This document shows positions 1 through 5,002 of a DNA stretch of 5,002 nucleotides, one piece after another. Below the pieces are notes generated by a model that ran no database searches, was not told where the DNA came from, and saw only the letters and a list, made by a program, of their open reading frames with translations. Origin of the DNA: Gemmatimonadota bacterium (GTDB lineage Bacteria; Gemmatimonadota; Gemmatimonadetes; Gemmatimonadales; GWC2-71-9); assembly GCA_022573095.1 (NCBI GenBank), contig JACZUR010000170.1:1-5002 (forward strand), given 5' to 3'. Positions within the stretch are counted from its first letter, which is position 1. Every line of letters begins with the position of its first letter. Made by a program: the position numbers and the translations under genes.

Positions 1-216
1 GAATGTTACCTTTCGATCGTCTGCGATTTCCAGCGCCCGGAGCTTAGCCTCTGCTGAGCACTCCAATTCTGCGGTCTCAGATCCGTCGCGTTTGGCCTTG
101 CCAACGAACGTGTCGCCGCCGCTCCACCCCAACACGACCTCCGCAATGTATCTCCCGTCGGGTCGTCGGTTTACCGATACACTTTCGAGGTTTATTCGAT
201 CTCTTGTGTCGTCCAA
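1..216 (-). CDS. Conserved-looking hypothetical protein, 5' part only (runs off left edge)
   Basis: An open frame of 72 codons runs on the minus strand from a TTG at 216-214 to the window edge; the C-terminus lies outside. The frame has a TGA at 219-217 just before the TTG and no ATG or GTG further in, so TTG is the most likely start. AGGAAA at 228-223, six bases before it, serves as a ribosome binding site. The product begins LDDTRDRINLESVSVNRRPD (TTG read as Met in vivo), then has an alternating hydrophobic stretch (RYIAEVVLGWS), a glycine-rich turn, a second strand (TFVGKAKRDG), and an alanine/leucine-rich helix (AEAKLRALEIA) ending at KVTF. This beta-beta-helix pattern and sensible composition argue for a real protein over the competing plus-strand frame. 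I do not recognise the family with confidence; small proteins of similar pattern occur in actinobacteria, from memory only. Function unknown. Confidence 0.6.
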   Translation of the reverse strand, partial: MDDTRDRINLESVSVNRRPDGRYIAEVVLGWSGGDTFVGKAKRDGSETAELECSAEAKLRALEIADDRKVTF

Positions 217-257
217 TCAAGATTTCCTGAATGGGTTCTTTGCCAGAGAAGAACTGA

Positions 258-285
258 AAATTACAGGTGGGATCACCGGTTGCAA
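258..285 (-). promoter_or_regulatory. Candidate promoter for the partial left-edge gene
   Basis: On the minus strand TTGCAA (285-280) is followed after 16 bases by TAATTT (263-258). They match the -35 and -10 consensus at four and three of six positions, including the key A2 and T6 of the -10. A transcript from about 251 would have a leader of about 35 bases carrying the AGGAAA site before the TTG start. Placement between the hairpin at 301-329 and the gene supports an independent transcription unit. Motif match only; no other support. Confidence 0.35.
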
Positions 286-300
286 GGGCCGATCGATGGA

Positions 301-329
301 TTCGTTGGAGGTTCGGGCGCCTCAACGAA
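301..329 (-). terminator. Bulged hairpin after the antiporter, possible tail-less terminator
   Basis: Arms at 301-311 and 320-329 pair over ten base pairs, interrupted by one unpaired G at 307, around the eight-base loop 312-319 (TTCGGGCG). The hairpin begins 25 bases beyond the antiporter stop codon (TAG, 357-355) and precedes the promoter-like pair of the next gene, the expected place for a terminator. No T-run follows on either strand, so it is not a classical intrinsic terminator. It could be a tail-less type, a 3' end stabiliser, or chance. Confidence 0.4.
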
Positions 330-354
330 CACAGATCGTGACGGACCGCTGCGA

Positions 355-1734
355 CTACGGGGTCTCGTCTCCGGGTGGCTCGTCGAGGTCTCGAACCGGG
401 TTCGGCTCTATGAGCCCGGCATCTAGCTGGGGTAGGCCCAGTGATTGTTGCGAGACCCGAAGTGCTCTCTTCGGTGCCGGGCTGGGCTGGGAGTCCTGAA
501 ACACGGCAAGAAACCGTGCTGCAAATCGATCTAGATGTCCCCGCTCAACCATGAAGACCAGGGCCGCACACAAAACTATGCTGAACAACACCGTGGAGTA
601 TACGGTGTCTTGGATCAGCGCCCCCGATAGGAGCCCCATCTGTAACGGAATGGATGCCAAGACCGCCGAAGCGAGTCCCTTCGGTATCAACGATGTCATC
701 AGCATCGCTTCTCGTCGTGGCGTAGCACGGTCCGCCAGCATTCTCACGACCAACAACCTACCCACGAATACGAGAGGCAGTAGCGCAAGCCCCGCCAACG
801 TTGTGCGCCAGTTGCTCAGCGTGATGGAGAGTCCTAGGAAAACGAAGAAGAAAGTCTTTACCAGGAAGACCACCTCTGCAAAGAAAGCCTGCTCGTGGTC
901 CGCGAATCCTACCAGCTTGAATGTGAAGAGTTTGCCCAATAGTCGCTGAGGTACGTTTGGGAAGTTCGCTACAGCCACACCGAAAGCCAGGGCTGCGATG
1001 GCTCCGCTGTAACCCTGGAGTTCGGCAATTCCGTAGAGAATGAATACGGCGGCAAAAGTGGTGAACACGGTATTTGGAAACCGTCTGACTTTGTCGAGCA
1101 ATGCGGACCATAGGAAAGCGCCTGCGGTGCCTATCAAACCCGACATCAAGAAGGAAGCTGCAATCCCCAGAGCGATGGAGCCGCCGTCGATGGAGGGCGC
1201 GGCGGACGCCGCACCTGCTACCATCGCCTGAAGGAGGGCCAGCGTAAGCACGACAACTAATACATCGGTCAGTGCCGATTCGAGAAAGAGCACGGTGCTC
1301 GTCGCTTCTCCCACACGCAGTACTCTCACCATAGGAACTACAACGGCTGAAGATGTCCCACCCAAGATGACACCTATCAGGAGCGCAGTCGGGTATTCTA
1401 TCTGTAACAACAGTTCAGCTAGAAGTGAAATGAGTAGCACGGTTAGAAAAAAAGTAGCGACAGAAATGGTAAGAGTGTCGCCGGCATGTGCCGCCAGACT
1501 CTTTACGTTGAGATGTATGCCGCCTTCAAAGAGAATGATTATCAGTGCCAACGTCGTGAATACGGGGCCCACTTTGCCGAAATCGTCTGGAGAAACGATG
1601 TGGAAAACCGGCCCGAGTATGATTCCTCCAATCGTCAGAATCAGTACGTCCGGAATCTTGGTCTTCTCGAATAATCCGGTCAGAAAGTGACCCAGAAAAA
1701 CGAGAAGCCCTAGGCTCAGAATAGTGATAGCCAC
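355..1734 (-). CDS. Cation:proton antiporter, CPA1 / Na_H_Exchanger family
   Basis: A 459-residue polytopic inner-membrane protein that should exchange Na+ or K+ for H+ in pH and salt homeostasis. About twelve or thirteen hydrophobic segments span residues 3-395, as in PF00999 proteins. Visible family landmarks are LFEGGI (68-73), the unwound-helix region ILGGTSSAVVVP (123-134), LESALTD (151-157) with the ion-binding Asp157, and IPKGLASAVLA (350-360), where Lys352 sits about where CPA1 proteins carry a conserved basic residue. A single Asp preceded by Thr (TD) resembles the ND of electroneutral CPA1 members more than the DD of electrogenic CPA2 proteins. The hydrophilic, proline-rich tail (397-459) has no RCK/TrkA or CNMP domain. 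The start is GTG at 1734; an in-frame TAA six codons upstream excludes a longer product. No clear SD precedes it, so a leaderless message is possible. It lies 68 bp after the thioesterase on the same strand. Ion specificity cannot be read from the sequence. Confidence 0.9.
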   Translation of the reverse strand: MAITILSLGLLVFLGHFLTGLFEKTKIPDVLILTIGGIILGPVFHIVSPDDFGKVGPVFTTLALIIILFEGGIHLNVKSLAAHAGDTLTISVATFFLTVLLISLLAELLLQIEYPTALLIGVILGGTSSAVVVPMVRVLRVGEATSTVLFLESALTDVLVVVLTLALLQAMVAGAASAAPSIDGGSIALGIAASFLMSGLIGTAGAFLWSALLDKVRRFPNTVFTTFAAVFILYGIAELQGYSGAIAALAFGVAVANFPNVPQRLLGKLFTFKLVGFADHEQAFFAEVVFLVKTFFFVFLGLSITLSNWRTTLAGLALLPLVFVGRLLVVRMLADRATPRREAMLMTSLIPKGLASAVLASIPLQMGLLSGALIQDTVYSTVLFSIVLCAALVFMVERGHLDRFAARFLAVFQDSQPSPAPKRALRVSQQSLGLPQLDAGLIEPNPVRDLDEPPGDETP

Positions 1735-1751
1735 AGTACGGAAGATGTGTT

Positions 1752-1765
1752 ACGCGTTAACGCGT
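1752..1765. promoter_or_regulatory. Perfect 14-bp palindrome upstream of the antiporter, candidate operator
   Basis: ACGCGTTAACGCGT reads identically on both strands and ends 17 bases before the GTG start of the antiporter, within the 68-bp gap after the thioesterase. It is also two ACGCGT copies separated by TA. Symmetry and position fit a dimeric repressor site overlapping a promoter or start region. As RNA it could form only a five-pair stem with a UUAA loop and no U-tract, so a terminator is less likely. The flanking bases do not extend the symmetry. No known regulator is assigned. Confidence 0.4.
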
Positions 1766-1802
1766 CGCCAGTGAGTTGGTGTTGGGGACACGTATCGAAA
1801 GG

Positions 1803-2291
1803 TCACAGAGAAACTTGAGCTTGCTTCTGTGGTCTGCCGGAGCCGGAAACCGCCATGATTCCGTCGCACCGCGCGCAGATCTGCTCTTTTTCGTCGGTTA
1901 ACTCGGCCGCTACGAAGATGAGATTCTGTCCCACTTTCACCGGCCGTCCCACGAACTCCAGCCTGTCTCCGTGAGCCGGCCTTAGAAACTGTATGTTCAG
2001 CTGCGCCACTCCAGCTTTCCGTCCTTTCGCGTGCAGAAAGCCCACCAGGCCGATTACCAGATCGAACATCCCGGCAATTAAGGCTCCGTTCACCGCGTCG
2101 GTTCCGAGTCCACCTCGATGGTGTGCCTCGATCGGGTCGATAACCGCCTTTACCTCGTCCGCATCGGTAATCTCAACCACCGCACCCATGTGTTTCATTC
2201 CGGGGTGGGCGTTCCATTGGGCCGCCAATTCATTACGTTCGTCCGGCGAAAGACTTGGACTTACGGGGCTCATACTCAGTTCTTTGGACAT
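1803..2291 (-). CDS. PaaI-like hotdog-fold thioesterase
   Basis: A 162-residue soluble protein, the usual size for single-domain hotdog (4HBT/PaaI) enzymes, which hydrolyse acyl-CoA thioesters as homo-oligomers. The fold is read from the strand AVVEITDADEVKAVID (37-52), the region HHRGGLGT (57-64), the central helix NGALIAGMFDLVIG (68-81), and the typical C-terminal strands around LNIQFLRPAHGDRL (98-111), VGRPVKVGQNLIFVAAELTD (114-133) and ICARCDGIMAV (138-148). Asp77 in the helix is at the expected catalytic acid position. The usual HGG turn at the helix start is NGA here. The first 20 residues are a variable, Ser/Pro-rich extension. The ATG at 2291 has GGAAGA at 2302-2297, five bases upstream, which supports it over the internal Met7. 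The gene diverges from the methyltransferase and lies 68 bp ahead of the antiporter. Substrate unknown; a non-catalytic hotdog protein is possible. Confidence 0.8.
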   Translation of the reverse strand: MSKELSMSPVSPSLSPDERNELAAQWNAHPGMKHMGAVVEITDADEVKAVIDPIEAHHRGGLGTDAVNGALIAGMFDLVIGLVGFLHAKGRKAGVAQLNIQFLRPAHGDRLEFVGRPVKVGQNLIFVAAELTDEKEQICARCDGIMAVSGSGRPQKQAQVSL

Positions 2292-2296
2292 GCTAG

Positions 2297-2302
2297 TCTT
2301 CC
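2297..2302 (-). promoter_or_regulatory. Ribosome binding site of the thioesterase
   Basis: GGAAGA on the minus strand, five bases before the ATG at 2291-2289. It fixes the start at the first Met and not at Met7. It overlaps a four-codon ATG...TAG frame (2304-2293) that is probably not meaningful. Confidence 0.6.
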
Positions 2303-2379
2303 ATGTTGTGTGCGGAATCTGTACTGCTAAACCTAACGCGAACCGTGATACGGCTTAGCGGCGCCAACCGATCAAGGGT

Positions 2380-2385
2380 TAAGTT
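2380..2385 (+). promoter_or_regulatory. Candidate -10 element for a leaderless methyltransferase mRNA
   Basis: TAAGTT fits the TANNNT pattern and ends six bases before the ATG at 2392. This is the spacing expected if transcription starts at the A of the start codon. No SD lies at a normal distance: the only purine-rich run, AAGGG at 2374-2378, is 13 bases away. No good -35 is seen around 2357-2362. The whole 2292-2391 gap is the shared divergent region for the thioesterase and methyltransferase; apart from this it shows a short CCGT-GAT-ACGG inverted repeat (2343-2353) and no convincing -35/-10 pair on the minus strand. Confidence 0.3.
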
Positions 2386-2391
2386 AAACTG

Positions 2392-3021
2392 ATGCCGAGG
2401 AAAAGCCTTTACGATGTCGCTGCTCCGCTTTACGGACGACTCGTACCTGGATTCGTCGAGCGAACGCTCTCACGGGCAGTTCAGCGCGTTTCCACCGGGT
2501 CGCCGGAGACACTGTTGGAGGTGGCCATCGGTCCCGGACACACCATTCCGCTGCTACAGAAGAGAACCTCCGCCCGGTCGGTTGCGGTAGATACCTCTCG
2601 TGCCATGCTGAAGCTTGCGCAGGGGAAAGCATCGAGCATCGCAATGGAGTTGGCACCCGTTCAGGGCGACGTTCTCAACCTTCCCTTCAAGACTTCGTCG
2701 TTCGATGCGGTGTTGAGCACGTTCCTCGTCGACGTGATAAAGCGCCCTAAGCTCGAACAGTCGTTGAGCGAGATGGTGCGTGTGCTCGCTCCCGGCGGAC
2801 GTGTCGTGATTGCGCAACTCCATATCTCATCGAGGCTTATCAACTCGGTGTGGGATTTTGCGCATAGCCTGTTGCCCGAGTCTCTGGGATTTGTCCGGCC
2901 CGTGGATATCTCCGATCTGTTCTCCGGAGTGGGACTACGGCTGATTCAGGACGAGGTGATCGATGAAGCGATCGGCACGCGTGTAACGACTTTGATGGCG
3001 GTAAGATCTTCCTGGACGTGA
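2392..3021 (+). CDS. Class I SAM-dependent methyltransferase (UbiE/Methyltransf_11 type)
   Basis: A complete 209-residue cytoplasmic Rossmann-fold methyltransferase. The N-terminal YDVAAPLYGRLVP (7-19) resembles the start of UbiE/MenG-like enzymes. Motif I is LLEVAIGPGH (41-50), the glycine-rich SAM-binding loop. Motif II is SVAVDTSRAML (63-73), with Asp67 expected to hold the ribose hydroxyls. QGDVLNLPF (91-99) is the adenine-side acidic motif, followed by SFDAVLSTFLV (103-113) and the post-motif RVLAPGGRVVIAQLH (130-144). The C-terminal part (145-209) is compact and would shape the acceptor pocket. At 209 residues it is somewhat shorter than UbiE (about 250), and the UbiE signature regions are not complete, so quinone methylation should not be assumed; the acceptor is unknown. 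The ATG at 2392 lacks a normal SD (see the candidate leaderless -10 element). It is followed by a 163-bp gap before the EF-G-like gene, which has its own promoter candidate. Confidence 0.85.
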   Translation: MPRKSLYDVAAPLYGRLVPGFVERTLSRAVQRVSTGSPETLLEVAIGPGHTIPLLQKRTSARSVAVDTSRAMLKLAQGKASSIAMELAPVQGDVLNLPFKTSSFDAVLSTFLVDVIKRPKLEQSLSEMVRVLAPGGRVVIAQLHISSRLINSVWDFAHSLLPESLGFVRPVDISDLFSGVGLRLIQDEVIDEAIGTRVTTLMAVRSSWT

Positions 3022-3124
3022 TAACGGGGTCAGAACGCCGGTCGCGTGGGGTAGTGATCTCTGTACCGGGGGAACGATAGACGCAACCACAGGGTGGGTC
3101 CGTGATCGGGTCTCAGGGCATGGA

Positions 3125-3153
3125 TTGACAGCGGACGCACCGCTGGCGATTTT
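3125..3153 (+). promoter_or_regulatory. Candidate promoter for the EF-G-like gene
   Basis: A perfect -35 TTGACA (3125-3130) is followed after 17 bases by GATTTT (3148-3153), which keeps A2, T3 and T6 of the -10 consensus. Transcription from about 3160 would give a leader of about 25 bases carrying the AGGAGG site. The rest of the 3022-3184 gap (163 bp) shows no ORF with a plausible start, no tRNA-like fold and no hairpin with a T-run that would terminate the methyltransferase message. Confidence 0.45.
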
Positions 3154-3170
3154 CACCGTTCCCTACTGTC

Positions 3171-3176
3171 AGGAGG
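3171..3176 (+). promoter_or_regulatory. Shine-Dalgarno site of the EF-G-like gene
   Basis: AGGAGG is a full match to the anti-SD consensus, eight bases before the ATG at 3185. It rules out the in-frame GTG at 3176-3178, which would overlap it, and suggests efficient translation. Confidence 0.8.
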
Positions 3177-3184
3177 TGGCTCCC

Positions 3185-5002
3185 ATGCGGGCCTATACAG
3201 GAGAGAAGATCCGGAACGTAGCTGTAGTCGGGCACGGATCGAGCGGCAAGACGACGTTGGTAGACGCCCTCGCTTTCGTGTCCGGAACGAGTAAAAGACA
3301 TGGGTCGGTTGACGAAGGTTCCTCCCTGACCGACTACTCCCCAGAAGAAATAGATCGTAAATACTCAATCAATCTCGCCGTTGCATTCGCCGAGTGGCAG
3401 GACACCAAGATCAACTTGATCGACACGCCGGGCTACCTCGATTTTACCGGTGATGCTTTGGCCGGTACATACGCAGCCGATATGTCGTTGATCGTGGTTA
3501 GTGGTACCTCTGGCGTCGAGGTGGGCACCGAGAAGGTCTGGGAGTACGCGGAAGAGCGAGGATTACCGAGAATGTTCTTCGTGTCTCTGATGGACAAAGA
3601 GCACGCAGACTTCGAGAAGGTCTATAACGACATAAAGGACCACATCACGGGGAAGGTCGTTCCGATAGAAATTCCTGCTGGTGAGGGAGCACAGTTTGAA
3701 GGAATAATCAACCTCTTTTCGAAGAAGTGTCACAAATACAAGAAGGGAACAAGTACCGGGGAGTACGAGGAGATTGATATACCGGAGGAGCACCAGGCTA
3801 AGTTTGAGAAATACGCTGAAGAGTTGATCGAAAGTATCGCCACGACTAACGACGATCTCCTGGAACGCTATCTGGGTGGGGAGGAGATTTCGCGGGAAGA
3901 GGCGATCGCTGTGATGAGGGAAGGGGTTCGCAAAGGCGAGATCTTTCCTCTGCTTTGCGGGTCCGGTACACTCACCTACGGAACCCGGGCGCTCTTATCC
4001 AAGATAGTGGAACTCGCACCGGCTCCAACGGACCGTGACGCTGTTGAAGCGATGTCTGCAGCGGACGACAGCATCGTCGAAGTAAGAGCCGACGACAGTG
4101 GACCTTTCGTCGCCCAAATCTTCAAGATCATATCGGAGCAGCACGTTGGTGAGATAGCTCTGTTTCGGATATGGTCGGGCAAGGTTGCTAACGGTGCCGA
4201 GGTTCTGAATCCGGAGATCAAGTCGGCCGAAAAACTCAATCATTTATCGGTGACGCTGGGTAAGGAAAAGATCGAAGTATCTGAACTCCACGCCGGTGAC
4301 ATCGGTGCAATTGCGAAACTACACAACAGCCACACGAACAACACACTCACGAGTCCGAGCTCTCCGCTATTGCTACCGAAGATCCCGTTTCCGGAGCCGT
4401 TGATAGTGCTCAAGGTTACGGTGAAGGAACGGAGCGAACAGGACAAGCTGTCCAACGCCCTGCACAAGCTTCACGAGGAAGATCCCACTTTCCAGTTCGA
4501 GTACGATGCAGCGCTGGCGCAGACGTTGATAAAGGGCCGGGGTGAGCGGCACTTGGAGATTGTGATCTCGCGGCTCGCGAATAAGTTCGGTGTTCATGCT
4601 AAACTGTCACGACCGCGTGTTGCCTACCGTGAGACTTTCAGGAGGAAGGGTGAAGCGCAAGGCAAACATAGGAAACAATCCGGCGGTCGAGGCCAGTACG
4701 GTGATTGCCGCATCAGAATAGAACCGAAGCCTGAGGGAGAGGGCTACGAATTTGAGAACAAGATAGTAGGGGGGGTCATACCCAGTAAATACGTTCCGGC
4801 TGTCGATAGGGGAATCAGAGAGGCGGCCGCGCGCGGCGTGACAGCTGGATATCAGGTTGTCGACTTCAAGGCGACGTGTTACGACGGTAGCTATCACAAT
4901 GTCGACAGCAATGAGCTGTCGTTCAAGATGGCCGGCATTCTAGCGTTCCGTAACGTGGCAAAGAATTGCAAACCGGTCTTGCTGGAGCCGATCCAGGAAG
5001 TC
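3185..5002 (+). CDS. Elongation factor G-like translational GTPase (EF-G2 type), 3' end missing
   Basis: 606 codons are open to the right edge; EF-G proteins are about 700 residues, so most of domain V lies outside. It should act on the ribosome as a GTP-binding factor related to translocase EF-G. The G domain has the P-loop GHGSSGKTTL (16-25), a switch I region ending RKYSINL (58-64), DTPGYLDF (80-87), SLMD (134-137) where NKxD is expected, and CGSGTLT (258-264) for G5. VEVGTEKVWEYAEERGLPR (111-129) resembles the second-type EF-G-like proteins. Domain II covers about 305-395 and domain III about 404-475 (EEDPTF 431-436, GRGERHLE 451-458). Domain IV has KHRKQSGGRGQYG (494-506), IVGGVIPSKYVPAVDRGI (527-544) and DGSYHNVDSNE (567-577), keeping the tip His571. 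Several nucleotide-contact residues differ from classical EF-G, so it is probably a paralogue with a specialised role, not the main fusA product. TetM-like ribosome protection is less likely. No rpsL, rpsG or tuf gene is adjacent. Confidence 0.88.
   Translation, partial: MRAYTGEKIRNVAVVGHGSSGKTTLVDALAFVSGTSKRHGSVDEGSSLTDYSPEEIDRKYSINLAVAFAEWQDTKINLIDTPGYLDFTGDALAGTYAADMSLIVVSGTSGVEVGTEKVWEYAEERGLPRMFFVSLMDKEHADFEKVYNDIKDHITGKVVPIEIPAGEGAQFEGIINLFSKKCHKYKKGTSTGEYEEIDIPEEHQAKFEKYAEELIESIATTNDDLLERYLGGEEISREEAIAVMREGVRKGEIFPLLCGSGTLTYGTRALLSKIVELAPAPTDRDAVEAMSAADDSIVEVRADDSGPFVAQIFKIISEQHVGEIALFRIWSGKVANGAEVLNPEIKSAEKLNHLSVTLGKEKIEVSELHAGDIGAIAKLHNSHTNNTLTSPSSPLLLPKIPFPEPLIVLKVTVKERSEQDKLSNALHKLHEEDPTFQFEYDAALAQTLIKGRGERHLEIVISRLANKFGVHAKLSRPRVAYRETFRRKGEAQGKHRKQSGGRGQYGDCRIRIEPKPEGEGYEFENKIVGGVIPSKYVPAVDRGIREAAARGVTAGYQVVDFKATCYDGSYHNVDSNELSFKMAGILAFRNVAKNCKPVLLEPIQEV

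Noticed and set aside
77..325. Minus-strand ATG frame of 82 codons
   Set aside because: Arg-rich, out of frame with the better TTG-started frame at 1-216, and spans the hairpin and promoter-like region.
92..499. Plus-strand open frame of 135 codons over the left edge and the antiporter 3' end
   Set aside because: It overlaps the end of the well-supported antiporter on the other strand and the hairpin region. Its product is Ser/Arg/Gly-rich with no fold-like pattern, and it has no convincing SD.
551..949. Plus-strand open frame of 132 codons inside the antiporter
   Set aside because: Antisense shadow of a clear membrane-protein gene; low-complexity Ser/Lys/Thr composition typical of the reverse strand of hydrophobic codons.
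1757..1757. Palindrome 1752-1765 as an intrinsic terminator for the thioesterase
   Set aside because: The RNA stem would have only five pairs with a UUAA loop, and no U-run follows on the minus strand; an operator is the more economical reading.
2293..2304. Four-codon ATG-GAA-GAC-TAG frame just upstream of the thioesterase, possible leader peptide or uORF
   Set aside because: It overlaps the SD, has no SD of its own at good spacing, and is short enough to be chance.
3022..3184. Possible small RNA or tRNA in the gap before the EF-G-like gene
   Set aside because: No cloverleaf arms, no GGTTCRANTCC box and no hairpin with a T-run; the promoter and SD of the next gene explain the right part.
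3976..4467. Minus-strand frames antisense to the EF-G-like gene
   Set aside because: Shadows of a long, motif-rich EF-G frame; Ser/Leu-rich products without recognisable features.
3185..5002. TetM/TetO-type ribosome protection protein
   Set aside because: The domain IV motifs (KHRKQSGGRGQYG, DGSYHNVDSNE) are those of EF-G proteins, and there is no mobile-element context.

Overview
The window is an ordinary-looking stretch of bacterial chromosome of moderate GC (a little above 50% by eye), densely coding, with no rRNA, tRNA, CRISPR array or insertion sequence that I can see. Strong AGGAGG-type ribosome binding sites next to GTG and TTG starts, a candidate leaderless gene, and a second-type EF-G-like protein would fit an actinobacterial lineage (for example an uncultured acidimicrobial-type bacterium). 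That placement is inference and weak.

Layout. The left 2.3 kb reads on the minus strand. From right to left it carries a PaaI-like hotdog thioesterase (1803-2291), a CPA1-type cation:proton antiporter (355-1734), and the 5' part of a small conserved-looking hypothetical protein that runs off the left edge (1-216) and uses a TTG start. A bulged hairpin (301-329) and a promoter-like pair (258-285) lie between the antiporter and that last gene and suggest a transcription boundary. The right 2.6 kb reads on the plus strand. It carries a class I SAM-dependent methyltransferase of UbiE/Methyltransf_11 type (2392-3021) and the first 606 codons of an EF-G-like translational GTPase (3185 to the right edge), with a good SD and a TTGACA promoter candidate in front. 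The thioesterase and methyltransferase diverge from a 100-bp intergenic region. No stretch without a gene exceeds 163 bp.

How the genes relate. I see no pathway that joins them. Antiporter (ion and pH homeostasis), thioesterase (acyl-CoA hydrolysis), methyltransferase (unknown small-molecule substrate) and EF-G paralogue (ribosome-associated) look like neighbouring housekeeping or accessory genes, not one system. The observations most worth following are the altered nucleotide-binding motifs of the EF-G-like protein, whose domain IV tip is nonetheless conserved, and a perfect 14-bp palindrome directly upstream of the antiporter. I found no convincing evidence of an undescribed multi-gene system.
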